From NCBI RefSeq assembly GCF_014268445.2, contig NZ_CP077089.1, positions 5,897,001 to 5,961,000 of the forward strand: a stretch of 64,000 nt of DNA, read 5' to 3'. The stretch is from Pseudomonas tensinigenes. GTDB lineage: Bacteria > Pseudomonadota > Gammaproteobacteria > Pseudomonadales > Pseudomonadaceae. Under the pieces are notes generated by a model. That model searched no databases, was not told where the DNA came from, and saw nothing but the letters and a program-made list of their open reading frames with translations. The first letter of the stretch is position 1. The number at the start of each line of letters is the position of its first letter. Positions 51,311 to 59,872 of the stretch are shown here, piece after piece. Both the position numbers and the translations under genes were made by a program.

Positions 51311-52852
51311 TCAGTCGGCCAGTTTGGCCGCCAACGTCTTGACCCGGCTCAGGTCACCCTTGGCCACTTTGGTCACACCGGTCCCGTATTCCGGGTCGGC
51401 CTTATAAAGGAAGGACAGGATGATGTGCTTGCTCTCCTCATCGGTGGTCGCCAGCGAGCCGCCGAAGCTGTCGATCAGGTCCTTGCGCTCCTGCTGGCTG
51501 AACGAGCGATACAGATCACCGGCCTGCTTGAAGTTCTGCTCACGCTGGATCTTCGCCTGCTGCGTGCTGCCCGACAGCGCCGACTGGCTATAACGCGCAC
51601 CTGGCGTCTCGTCTCGGGGTTGCAGTCGGCTCGGCTGATAGTTCACGCCGCTGTTGCTGGCGCCGAAGTTCATCGCGCCATCCTGATTGCCATTATTCAC
51701 GGCAACTTTTGGCGCATTGATCGGCAATTGCAGCGCATTGGCACCCAGGCGATACATCTGCGTATCGGCATAAGAGAACACTCGACCTTGCAACAAACGG
51801 TCTTCGGAAGGCTCGATACCTGGAACAATATTCGCTGGCGCCATGGCCACTTGTTCGGTTTCCTGGAAGACATTCGCCGGATTACGGTTCAACACCATTT
51901 GTCCAACTTTTCGCTCAGGAACACCCGGCCAGATCTTCGTTGCGTCCAATGGATCAAAATCAAACTTGGACAAATCTTGTGGCTTCAGCACTTGAATGTA
52001 CAAGTCCCATTTCGGGAAGTTACCTTTATTAATGTTGCTCACCAGATCATTGGTCATATGACTGTAGTCTTGACCCTGAACATTAGCGACTTGCTTTGGC
52101 GTCAGATTATTTATGCCCTGCAAGCTCTTCCAGTGAAACTTTACATAGTTAACTTCGCCCTTGGCGTTGATCAACTTGTACGCATGTACGCCGTTACCGT
52201 CCATTTCTCGATAACTGGCGGGAGTTCCCGAATTCGAATACAACTCGGTCAGCGTGCGAGTGGCCTCCGGCACATGGGAGAAGAAGTCGAAGCGACGCGA
52301 ATCGTCATCGAGGTTAGTCCGTGGGTCCGGTTTAAACGCATGCACCATGTCGGGAAACTTGATCGCGTCACGGATGAAAAAGGTCGGAAAATTGTTACCG
52401 ACGAGATCCCAGTTGCCGTCGGCCGTGTAGAACTTGGTGGCAAAACCCCGTGGATCACGCAGGGTTTCCGGCGAGTGATTGCCGTGCACCACCGCAGAGA
52501 AGCGCACAAACACCGGCGTGCTCTGGCCGGCGGCGAACACCTTGGCCTTGCTCAGGTCGCTGAGATCGTTGGTCACGGTGAAGGTGCCATGGGCGCCAGT
52601 ACCGCGAGCGTGAACCACGCGCTCGGGAATGCGTTCACGGTCAAAACGCTGCAACTTCTGAATCAGTTGCACATCCTGCAGCAGCACCGGGCCGTTGGCG
52701 CCGGCAGTCTGCGAGTTCTGATTGTCGCCCACTGCGGCACCGTTATCGCGGGTCAGCGGCGCGGCGTTAACGGAGAAGGTCAGCAAGCTGGCGGTGAGTA
52801 CACCGAAGGTACGGCGACGGGGAAAAGCCCCCAGTCCAAGTGCGGAGTTCAT
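51311..52852 (-). CDS. katB: Exported clade-3-like catalase KatB
   Basis: 513 residues. A signal peptide (1-30, ending FSVNA) precedes the catalase. Catalytic His81 (VVHARGTGAHG), Asn154 (GNWDLVGNN) and haem-iron Tyr361 (VFSYADT) are all in place, at the usual spacing (H-N 73). It degrades hydrogen peroxide, here in the periplasm. It leads katB-ankB, as in P. aeruginosa. Part of the gene (about 51900-52250) is clearly richer in A and T than the flanks, hinting at replacement by recombination. The upstream 287 bp (52853-53139) is an AT-rich divergent region with no clear OxyR box. Confidence 0.95.
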   Translation of the reverse strand: MNSALGLGAFPRRRTFGVLTASLLTFSVNAAPLTRDNGAAVGDNQNSQTAGANGPVLLQDVQLIQKLQRFDRERIPERVVHARGTGAHGTFTVTNDLSDLSKAKVFAAGQSTPVFVRFSAVVHGNHSPETLRDPRGFATKFYTADGNWDLVGNNFPTFFIRDAIKFPDMVHAFKPDPRTNLDDDSRRFDFFSHVPEATRTLTELYSNSGTPASYREMDGNGVHAYKLINAKGEVNYVKFHWKSLQGINNLTPKQVANVQGQDYSHMTNDLVSNINKGNFPKWDLYIQVLKPQDLSKFDFDPLDATKIWPGVPERKVGQMVLNRNPANVFQETEQVAMAPANIVPGIEPSEDRLLQGRVFSYADTQMYRLGANALQLPINAPKVAVNNGNQDGAMNFGASNSGVNYQPSRLQPRDETPGARYSQSALSGSTQQAKIQREQNFKQAGDLYRSFSQQERKDLIDSFGGSLATTDEESKHIILSFLYKADPEYGTGVTKVAKGDLSRVKTLAAKLAD

Positions 52853-53139
52853 ATCAGGATCCTCTGGTTGTTTTGGGGCGCATCCAGATGCGCCAACCCA
52901 AGGCTAGAGGCCTGCGACGTCGAACATAAATAGAAAGAACGTAACGCCATGATTGATAAAATTGGCTTTCTGATCAGCGAGTTACCGGATATAACGCGCG
53001 CGATTGGTGGCACTTTGCAAACTAATCGTCGATTAATGTGTCGATAAAAACGGGCATTGTAAGAAGGTGTTTCGCGCAGGACGCGTTTTGCTGATTTACA
53101 CTGCGTACACCAAACTCATCTGTAACAAGGAAATAACCT

Positions 53140-53553
53140 ATGGGCGTGATAAGTGAGTTCAAGGCCTTCGCGGTCAAAGGCAATGTGGTCGACATGGCCG
53201 TCGGTATCATCATCGGTGCCGCCTTCGGCAAGATCGTTTCATCGTTTGTCGGCGACGTGATCATGCCGCCAATCGGCCTGCTGATCGGCGGGGTGGACTT
53301 CAGTGACCTGGCCATTACGCTAAAGGCCGCAGTGGGAGACAGCCCGGCGGTGGTATTGGCTTACGGCAAGTTCCTGCAGACTGTGCTCGACTTCATCATC
53401 GTTGCCTTCGCCATTTTCATGGGTGTCAAAGCCATCAACCGTCTGAAACGCGAAGAAGCCGTGGCCCCTAGCCTGCCACCGGTTCCGACCAAGGAAGAGG
53501 AATTGCTGGGCGAGATCCGCGATTTGCTCAAGGCACAAAATACACAGCCCTGA
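53140..53553 (+). CDS. mscL: Large-conductance mechanosensitive channel MscL
   Basis: 137 residues. First helix [20 protein letters not shown] and second helix [20 protein letters not shown], then a basic linker and the C-terminal helix bundle ([15 protein letters not shown]). It opens under membrane tension to release osmolytes. ATG at 53140 follows AAGGAAATAACC. Confidence 0.97.
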   Translation: MGVISEFKAFAVKGNVVDMAVGIIIGAAFGKIVSSFVGDVIMPPIGLLIGGVDFSDLAITLKAAVGDSPAVVLAYGKFLQTVLDFIIVAFAIFMGVKAINRLKREEAVAPSLPPVPTKEEELLGEIRDLLKAQNTQP

Positions 53554-53571
53554 ACCTTCGGCACAAAACAC

Positions 53572-53599
53572 AACGGCGCCTGCGAGGCGCCGTTTGTTT
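53572..53599. terminator. Bidirectional terminator between mscL and fpr
   Basis: AACGGCGCC-TGCGA-GGCGCCGTT stem (53572-53594) followed by TGTTT on the plus strand and by GTGTTTTGTG on the minus strand, at the convergent ends of mscL and the reductase gene. Confidence 0.75.
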
Positions 53600-54374
53600 A
53601 CCAGTAGTTTTCCACCGCCACCTGGCCAGGTCGACGGGTCAGGCTGAGGCTCATGTGCCGTTTTTTCAGCAAGGCGCGAGTGTCGTCAATCATCTGTGGA
53701 TTGCCACACAGCATGACTCGGGAGTGTTCGGCCGAAAGCTCCACGCCTGCGGCGCGCTCAAGCTCGCCGTTTTCGATCAGCGTGGTAATCCGCCCAGCCA
53801 GCGCGCCAGGATGTGACTCTCGCGTGACGGTCGGGATGAATTGCAGTTTGTGGATGTGCTCCGCCAGATAATCGCGCTGTGCCAGACCCGCAATCAATGA
53901 CTGGTACGCCAGTTCGCGCGCCTCCCGGACGCTATACACCAGAATGATCCGTGCGAATCTTTCCCAGACTTCAAAGTCCTGCAGAATCGACAGGAACGGG
54001 GCCACTCCCGTACCGGTGGACAACAGCCACAAATCCCGGCCATCGACGAAACGATCCAGGGTCAGATAGCCAAACGCCTGCCGATCCACCAGCAGCGTAT
54101 CTCCGACTTCAAGTCGACTCAGTTCACTGGTGAATTCGCCACCGGGCACCACAATGGAAAAGAACTCCAGGTGCTCATCGAACGGTGAGGACACCATGGA
54201 ATAGGCACGCCAAACTGTACTGCCATCAGCCTTGACCACACCGAGGCGGGCGAACTGACCGGCCCGAAAACGAAATCCCGGGTCACGGGTGGTTCGCAAG
54301 GTGAACAGGCTGGGCGTCAAGGGTTTCACGTCAAGCAAGGTCTGGCGGGTGAAATTCTCTACGCTGGCTGTCAT
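53598..54374 (-). CDS. fpr: Ferredoxin/flavodoxin-NADP+ reductase
   Basis: 258 residues. FAD-binding RAYSMVSSP, then the pyrophosphate loop and NADPH region (STGTGVAPFLSILQDFEVW; LVYSVREARELAY; VMLCGNPQMIDDTRALLKKR). The C-terminus ends in an aromatic residue (VENYW). It moves electrons between NADPH and ferredoxin or flavodoxin, useful in Fe-S repair and redox defence. ATG at 54374 is preferred over one 12 bp upstream. Syntenic with the reductase beside mscL in P. aeruginosa. Confidence 0.92.
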   Translation of the reverse strand: MTASVENFTRQTLLDVKPLTPSLFTLRTTRDPGFRFRAGQFARLGVVKADGSTVWRAYSMVSSPFDEHLEFFSIVVPGGEFTSELSRLEVGDTLLVDRQAFGYLTLDRFVDGRDLWLLSTGTGVAPFLSILQDFEVWERFARIILVYSVREARELAYQSLIAGLAQRDYLAEHIHKLQFIPTVTRESHPGALAGRITTLIENGELERAAGVELSAEHSRVMLCGNPQMIDDTRALLKKRHMSLSLTRRPGQVAVENYW

Positions 54375-54481
54375 GGGGCACTCCATTCAACGATTGCCAC
54401 CAGTTTCGCGCAAAGCCGCGCTCTTAAACACCACTGATTCGTAATGATATTGCGCGCATTCAACTACCTTTCAAGAATTGT

Positions 54482-54531
54482 ACAAGTCTTGTCAAACGTC
54501 ACTTGCCAATAAAACTGTCAAAGATGACAAG
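54482..54531. promoter_or_regulatory. Palindromes in the AT-rich region upstream of the LuxR solo
   Basis: Two palindromes, ACAAG-T-CTTGT (54482-54492) and TGTCA-AAGA-TGACA (54516-54529), lie 200 and 160 bp before the LuxR start; CTTGTCA at 54488 also pairs with TGACAAG at 54525. Operator-like, but not a canonical lux box. The 316-bp gap 54375-54690 also holds the divergent fpr promoter. Confidence 0.4.
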
Positions 54532-54690
54532 TCACATATAACGCCACGTACTTAAGAACACGTTATGCAGTTGCCCCTCCCTTTAAGAGCAAAAAAATCA
54601 AAACGCAAAGTAGGAAACGTCCTACACTCGTTTGCGTGCTAATCCCGTTGGATCCAACAAGCACCCCAGACATTGCACGGAGCACTTTTA

Positions 54691-55401
54691 ATGGAAACGT
54701 GGAAGGAGTCACAGTTAAAACAACTGACTTTCGCCAAAGGTATTGATACTACCTACCCGATACTGCTGAGATTTGCCGAAAACCTGGGATTTAATTTCTT
54801 CGCAATATCAGTCACTTCACCGCAGCAAGTCACAAAGACCAATGCCCTGCAAATCAATAACTATCCCACCCAATGGAATGAACAATATGAGCAATTGCAC
54901 TACTCTGAAGTTGACCCGGTAATAGCACACTGCAATCACTCAATGATGCCGGTGATCTGGAATGAAGCGCTGTTTTCCAACGCTCCGCGACTTTGGCAGG
55001 GCTTGCAAGAACAAGGTCTGCAACATGGCTGGTCACAATCTTTCCATCATGAAGCAAGCGGCTTTTGCAGCATTCTCAGCCTGGCGCGCAAGCATTGCCC
55101 GATCAGCCCACTCGAGTTGTATGAGCATTTCGGCTACATCTTTTATGCGGCCAGTCATTTGAGCGAATTATTCGCCCGCACGCTCCCCATGGCAGCCAAG
55201 ACCCGACAGCCGCATCTCTCCTCCCGAGAGCTGGAGATTCTGCAGTTATCCGCCGGGGGCAAGACCGCCTACGAAATCTCGAAGATTCTTAGCCTGAGCG
55301 AACGCACCGTGAACTACCACGTACAAAACGTGATCGAGAAGCTCAACGTCTGCAACAAGATTTCTGCCGTCATTGCGGCAGCCAGAGCTGGCATCATCTA
55401 G
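54691..55401 (+). CDS. ppoR: LuxR-family solo quorum-sensing receptor (PpoR-like)
   Basis: 236 residues. N-terminal autoinducer-binding domain with all six residues conserved in AHL receptors: Trp62, Tyr66, Asp75, Pro76, Trp90 and Gly113. C-terminal GerE HTH (LSSRELEILQLSAGGKTAYE; ILSLSERTVNYHVQNVIEKL). No luxI gene is in the window, so it is a solo here. The plant-signal subfamily (W57M, Y61W in TraR numbering) is excluded. The position beside fpr and mscL matches my memory of PpoR of P. putida, a conserved AHL-binding solo. ATG at 54691 follows GGAGCAC. Base content is AT-richer than its neighbours. Confidence 0.82.
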   Translation: METWKESQLKQLTFAKGIDTTYPILLRFAENLGFNFFAISVTSPQQVTKTNALQINNYPTQWNEQYEQLHYSEVDPVIAHCNHSMMPVIWNEALFSNAPRLWQGLQEQGLQHGWSQSFHHEASGFCSILSLARKHCPISPLELYEHFGYIFYAASHLSELFARTLPMAAKTRQPHLSSRELEILQLSAGGKTAYEISKILSLSERTVNYHVQNVIEKLNVCNKISAVIAAARAGII

Positions 55402-55579
55402 ATGCGAGGCCTTGTAAAGGATTAAAACTTGCGGGTATTCCCGACGAAAAAAACGTAACATTTACGCCCTTCCTGAGTGATGGCGCAGTCTTCCTCGCGT
55501 TGCAGTGCACTCGGTCGGGTTCCGCCGCAAGCTCCCGCTGGCTGCGGGACACCCCTCGATTACCCTGAGTCCCCGCCCC

Positions 55580-56704
55580 ATGCCTTTGCTCGATACACCC
55601 TTCGCCCAACTCGACCTGATCCGCCAGCCCGAACAGCAGTACGAGCCGTTGCAAGCGTTCGATGCCGCCGATGAATACCTGCTCAACCATCTGGCAGCGC
55701 AGCAGCCGACAGCCGACACGCGGGTATTGGTGCTCAACGACAGTTTCGGTGCGCTGGCGGCGAGCCTGCTCGGCAAGGTCAAGGTCAGCAGCAGCGGCGA
55801 CTCGTTTCTGGGGTTTCAGGGGCTGGAGAAAAACCTGCTGCGCAATGGCCAGGCATTCGACGCCATTCGCGGGATCCCCGCCAGCGAGCCACTGGTCGGG
55901 CCGTTCGACCGGGTACTGATCCGTGTACCGAAAACCCTCGCGCTGCTGGAAGAACAACTGATCCGCTTGCAAGGGCAGCTCGCGCCCGGCGCCGAAGTGA
56001 TCGCAGCGGCCATGGTCAAACACCTGCCACGCGCTGCCGGTGATCTGCTTGAACGCTACATCGGTCCGGTACAAGCCTCTTTGGCGGTAAAAAAGGCTCG
56101 GCTGTTGATCGCCACACCTGAAGCAAAAGCTCCGGCTGTCTCGCCCTACCCTTCGCGGTATCGCCTCGACCAGCCGTCGATCGAATTGCTTAACCACGCC
56201 AACGTGTTCTGCCGCGAAGGCCTGGACATCGGCACACGCGCCTTCCTCCCGCATCTGCCGAAAAACCTGGGCAGTGCCCGAGTCGCCGATCTGGGCTGTG
56301 GCAATGGCGTGCTGGCGATCGCCAGCGCTCTGCAAAACCCTGATGCGCAGTACACGCTGGTCGACGAATCGTTCATGGCCGTGCAATCGGCTGCCGAGAA
56401 CTGGCGCGCAGCGCTGGGCGATCGCGAGGTGATCGTGCGTGCCGGCGACGGTCTGGCCGGCCAGGAACCACAATCGCTGGACGTGGTGCTGTGCAATCCG
56501 CCGTTCCATCAGCAGCAGGTGGTTGGCGACTTCCTGGCCTGGCGCATGTTCCAGCAGGCGCGCGAAGCGCTGGTGGTGGGTGGCGCGCTGTACATCGTCG
56601 GCAACCGTCATCTGGGTTACCACAGCAAACTGGCGCGGCTGTTCCGCGGCGTCGAGCAAGTGGCCGCCACGCCGAAATTCGTGATCCTCAAAGCCCGCAA
56701 GTAA
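55580..56704 (+). CDS. rlmG: 23S rRNA (guanine-1835-N2) methyltransferase RlmG
   Basis: 374 residues of the RsmC/RlmG family. A non-catalytic N-terminal domain with FDAADEYLLNHL is followed by the SAM-binding domain, VADLGCGNGVLAIASA (motif I) and the catalytic VLCNPPFHQQ (NPPF). RlmG is favoured over RsmC by the 374-residue length and the N-terminal LDLIRQPEQQ. It methylates G1835 of 23S rRNA. ATG at 55580; the upstream extension is leader sequence. The gap 55402-55579 carries an AT-rich stretch and a possible promoter. Confidence 0.9.
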   Translation: MPLLDTPFAQLDLIRQPEQQYEPLQAFDAADEYLLNHLAAQQPTADTRVLVLNDSFGALAASLLGKVKVSSSGDSFLGFQGLEKNLLRNGQAFDAIRGIPASEPLVGPFDRVLIRVPKTLALLEEQLIRLQGQLAPGAEVIAAAMVKHLPRAAGDLLERYIGPVQASLAVKKARLLIATPEAKAPAVSPYPSRYRLDQPSIELLNHANVFCREGLDIGTRAFLPHLPKNLGSARVADLGCGNGVLAIASALQNPDAQYTLVDESFMAVQSAAENWRAALGDREVIVRAGDGLAGQEPQSLDVVLCNPPFHQQQVVGDFLAWRMFQQAREALVVGGALYIVGNRHLGYHSKLARLFRGVEQVAATPKFVILKARK

Positions 56705-56713
56705 CCTTCAGAC

Positions 56714-56739
56714 AAAAAAAACCCTCCGTGAGGAGGGTT
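56714..56739 (-). terminator. Terminator of the cio operon (and rlmG)
   Basis: AACCCTCC-GTGA-GGAGGGTT stem (56720-56739). On the minus strand it is followed by a run of eight Ts, so it mainly ends the cioAB-DUF2474 operon; for rlmG the T run is poor. Confidence 0.8.
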
Positions 56740-56776
56740 GCAAAGCCGTACCCGAAGGCGCCGGGACGGGGATGAT

Positions 56777-56944
56777 TCAGTGCGTGGTCAGGCCTGCGGC
56801 ATTCATGAACATGCGCATCAGGCTGGCGGCGATGAACAACACGCCGACGCTGCCGGCCCAGATCAAGGCCAACCAGCCGAGCCGCTGCCACAGCGGTTTT
56901 TTTTCGGCTTGTTCAATGTCGTGCAGGGAATGTTTGCCGGTCAT
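56777..56944 (-). CDS. DUF2474 small membrane subunit of the Cio oxidase
   Basis: A 55-residue protein (minus strand) with start MTGKHSLHDIEQAEKKPLWQ and a single membrane helix (LGWLALIWAGSVGVLFIAAS), ending in AAGLTTH. It matches the DUF2474 family, small subunits encoded after cioB in Pseudomonas that play the part CydX has for cytochrome bd. It follows cioB on the same strand after a single REP and before the operon terminator, so it is in the operon. Length and position support it, although it is very short. Confidence 0.85.
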   Translation of the reverse strand: MTGKHSLHDIEQAEKKPLWQRLGWLALIWAGSVGVLFIAASLMRMFMNAAGLTTH

Positions 56945-56985
56945 TTCTGTAAACCTCTTCTAGATTGATGGCGCCGCTGCCGACG

Positions 56986-57010
56986 CCATCGCGAGCAGGC
57001 TCGCTCCCAC
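56986..57010. repeat. Single REP between cioB and the DUF2474 gene
   Basis: GCGAGCAGGCTCGCTCCCAC preceded by CCATC; no inverted partner is nearby, so a singlet inside the operon. Confidence 0.85.
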
Positions 57011-57020
57011 TGGGTTTTGC

Positions 57021-58028
57021 TTAGTGATAACCGTCTTCATGGGTGACCTTGCCGCGGAACACGTAGTAGCTCCAGAAGGTGTAACCCAGGATGAACGGAA
57101 TGATGAACAGCGTGCCCACCAGCATGAAACCCTGACTTTGCGGCGGTGCGGCGGCGTCCCAGATCGAAATCGACGGCGGCACGATGTTCGGCCACAGGCT
57201 GATGCCCAGACCGCTGTACCCGAGGAAGATCAGCACCAGCGTCAGCAGGAACGGCATGTAGTTGGCGTTGCGCGCCACGGCGCGGATCAGACCGTACATC
57301 GTCACCAGCACCAGAATCGGTACCGGCATGAACCAGAACAGGTTCGGCATGCTGAACCAGCGGGTGGCAATATCCGGATGAGCCAGCGGTGTCCAGATAC
57401 TGACAATACCGATCACGGCCAGCAGTACGAAAGCCAATGGCCGTGCCAGGTCATGCATCTGTTCCTGGAGTTTGCCTTCGGTTTTCATGATCAGCCAGGT
57501 GCAGCCGAGCAAGGCATAGGCCACCACCAGCGCAGCGCCGCAGAACATTGTGAACGGCGTCAGCCAGTCCAGTGAACCGCCAGCGAACTGCCGATTGACC
57601 ACCGGCAAGCCATCGATGAACGCACCCAGCGCCACGCCCTGAAAGAACGTCGCCGCCACCGAGCCACCGATAAACGCCTTGTCCCACAAATGGCGCTTGT
57701 CGTCCTTGGCCTTGAAGCGGAACTCGAACGCCACGCCGCGGAAGATCAAACCGATGAGCATGAAGATCAGCGGCAAGTACAACGCTGACAACACCACCGA
57801 ATAAGCCAGCGGGAATGCGCCGAACAACGCCGCACCGCCCAGCACCAGCCAGGTTTCGTTGCCGTCCCAGACCGGGGCGACGGTGTTCATCATCACGTCA
57901 CGGTCGACTTTACCGGGGATGAACGGGAAGAGAATCCCGATGCCCAGATCGAAGCCGTCCATGACCACGTACATCATGATGCCGAAGATGATGATCACGG
58001 CCCAGATCAGCGGAAGATCAATACCCAT
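57021..58028 (-). CDS. cioB: Cyanide-insensitive terminal oxidase subunit II
   Basis: 335 residues with about eight to nine helices; CydB-type opening MGIDLPLIWAVIIIFGIMMY, then VMDGFDLGIGILFPFIPGK and DVMMNTVAPVWDGNETWLVL, the signature of subunit II of bd-type oxidases. It starts 3 bp after the cioA stop. Forms the inner-membrane quinol oxidase with CioA. Confidence 0.95.
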   Translation of the reverse strand: MGIDLPLIWAVIIIFGIMMYVVMDGFDLGIGILFPFIPGKVDRDVMMNTVAPVWDGNETWLVLGGAALFGAFPLAYSVVLSALYLPLIFMLIGLIFRGVAFEFRFKAKDDKRHLWDKAFIGGSVAATFFQGVALGAFIDGLPVVNRQFAGGSLDWLTPFTMFCGAALVVAYALLGCTWLIMKTEGKLQEQMHDLARPLAFVLLAVIGIVSIWTPLAHPDIATRWFSMPNLFWFMPVPILVLVTMYGLIRAVARNANYMPFLLTLVLIFLGYSGLGISLWPNIVPPSISIWDAAAPPQSQGFMLVGTLFIIPFILGYTFWSYYVFRGKVTHEDGYH

Positions 58029-58031
58029 GAG

Positions 58032-59480
58032 TCAAATCTCCTTGGTCACACGAATGTCGTCGTCGCCGTGATCGGCATCGGCCGAGTCGTCGGCAGCGGA
58101 CAACGGACGGGCCGGTGTGCGTTTCTTGCCTGGACCACCGTCCGGCGTTTCCGTGCCTTCGCTGATCTTCGGCCCTTTGCGCACCAGACGCATCATGTAA
58201 CCGAGACCTGCACCGAACAGGGCGAAGTACACCACCACAAACATGATCAGGGTGATGCTCATCTGCATGAAGCTGTGGTTTGAAGACGCATCCGCCGTGC
58301 GCATCAGCCCGTAGACCACCCACGGCTGACGACCGATTTCCGTTGTGAACCAGCCCGCAAGAATCGCAATCAGGCCGGAAGGCCCCATCCACAATGCCAG
58401 ATACAGGAACGGGCGCGAGGTGTAGAGCGTGTCGCGTTTGCGCAGCCACAGGCTCCACAGACCGGTGAAGATCATCAGGAAACCGAGGCCGACCATGATC
58501 CGGAACGACCAGAATACGATGGTCGAATTCGGCCGGTCTTCCGGCGGGAATTCCTTGAGCGCCGGCACCTGTTTGTCCAGCGAGTGGGTCAGGATCAGGC
58601 TGCCGAGGTAAGGGATCTCCACGGCGAACTTGGTTTTCTCTTCTTTCATGTCCGGCCAGCCGAACAGGATCAGCGGCGTCGCTTCGTCACCGTGGTTTTC
58701 CCAGTGACCTTCGATCGCGGCGATTTTTGCCGGTTGGTGCTTGAGCGTATTCAGACCATGGAAGTCGCCGATGACCGCTTGGATCGGCGCGACAATCAGC
58801 GCCATCCACATTGCCATCGACAGCATGGTGCGGATTGCCGGATTGTCCTTGCCGCGCAGCAGGTGCCAGGCCGCCGAGGAGCCGACGAAGAAAGCTGTGG
58901 CAACGAACGCAGCGGTCGCCATGTGCATCAGGCGATAGGGAAACGAAGGGTTGAAGATGATTGCCAGCCAGTCGGTGGGAATGACCTGGCCGTTAACGAT
59001 TTCGAAGCCCTGCGGGGTCTGCATCCAGCTGTTGGAGGCGAGAATCCAGAAGGTCGAAATCAGCGTGCCGATTGCCACCATGACCGTGGAAAAGAAGTGC
59101 AGCCCGCGCCCGACCTTGTTCCAGCCAAACAGCATCACCCCAAGGAAACCGGCCTCGAGGAAGAATGCCGTGAGCACTTCATAGGTCAGCAACGGCCCGG
59201 TGACGGCACCGGCGAAGTCCGAGAAGCGGCTCCAGTTGGTGCCGAACTGGTAGGCCATGACCAACCCCGAGACCACGCCCATACCGAAGTTGACGGCGAA
59301 GATCTTCGACCAGAAATGGTAGAGGTCACGGTAGGTGTCGTTACGGGTTTTCAGCCACAGGCCTTCGAGTACCGCGAGGTAACTCGCCAGGCCAATGGTG
59401 ATGGCCGGGAACAGGATGTGGAACGAGATGGTGAACGCGAACTGAATTCGGGCGAGATCTAGTGCCTCTAAACCGAACAT
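58032..59480 (-). CDS. cioA: Cyanide-insensitive terminal oxidase subunit I
   Basis: 482 residues. Haem ligand His21 lies in FTISFHILFPA; the conserved GWFTTEIGRQPW of the bd-oxidase core is present. The Q loop is short, the mark of CioA rather than CydA, and the C-terminal tail is acidic and cytoplasmic (DDSADADHGDDDIRVTKEI). Together with CioB it makes a quinol oxidase resistant to cyanide and with little proton translocation. ATG at 59480 gives MFGLEALDLARIQFAF; upstream in-frame extension is rejected. Confidence 0.95.
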   Translation of the reverse strand: MFGLEALDLARIQFAFTISFHILFPAITIGLASYLAVLEGLWLKTRNDTYRDLYHFWSKIFAVNFGMGVVSGLVMAYQFGTNWSRFSDFAGAVTGPLLTYEVLTAFFLEAGFLGVMLFGWNKVGRGLHFFSTVMVAIGTLISTFWILASNSWMQTPQGFEIVNGQVIPTDWLAIIFNPSFPYRLMHMATAAFVATAFFVGSSAAWHLLRGKDNPAIRTMLSMAMWMALIVAPIQAVIGDFHGLNTLKHQPAKIAAIEGHWENHGDEATPLILFGWPDMKEEKTKFAVEIPYLGSLILTHSLDKQVPALKEFPPEDRPNSTIVFWSFRIMVGLGFLMIFTGLWSLWLRKRDTLYTSRPFLYLALWMGPSGLIAILAGWFTTEIGRQPWVVYGLMRTADASSNHSFMQMSITLIMFVVVYFALFGAGLGYMMRLVRKGPKISEGTETPDGGPGKKRTPARPLSAADDSADADHGDDDIRVTKEI

Positions 59481-59641
59481 ATGGCTTCCTCTGTCAGGTA
59501 ATACCGGCTGCGGACCCGGAGGCCTGCACCCACTGCCCCCACGGATATGGAGTGCGGCGAATTCTGATTCGTTCTTTTTAAACAACCATCGCAACGCAGG
59601 GAGTCTGGCCAACTGGCCACCGGATCAATTCCTTTTGGGTC

Positions 59642-59655
59642 TTGATCTGGATCAA
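59642..59655. promoter_or_regulatory. ANR/FNR box in the cioA-MFS intergenic region
   Basis: TTGAT-CTGG-ATCAA is a perfect FNR/ANR consensus palindrome. It lies 161 bp before the cioA start and 217 bp before the MFS start in a 392-bp gap (59481-59872). P. aeruginosa cioAB is repressed by ANR at low oxygen, so that is the expected target. The rest of the gap, notably 59690-59872, shows no other clear element. Confidence 0.85.
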
Positions 59656-59872
59656 GCAACGTTGAAAGAGTAGTCCCATTTTTGCCGATGAACTGCGTGG
59701 TCGTTTGCCGCGTGACAAGTTGCCTCATTGCAGCCGCGATGCTCTGCCAGACATTTCCTGCGGCAAGCTTGCGGAAATCGATGTCTGGCTAACTAAATTT
59801 TTTGTCATAGCAACTTCCTGTTACAGACTGGTGATAACCTCGCGATTCCCCTCGAGCCAGACCTGCCTTCAG

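Noticed and set aside
52853..53139. OxyR operator upstream of katB
   Set aside because: The region is AT-rich but no full ATAG-N7-CTAT-type pair was found, so I did not call it.
54482..54492. lux box for the LuxR solo
   Set aside because: ACAAGTCTTGT lacks the CTG..CAG arms of known lux boxes; it is kept only as a palindrome.
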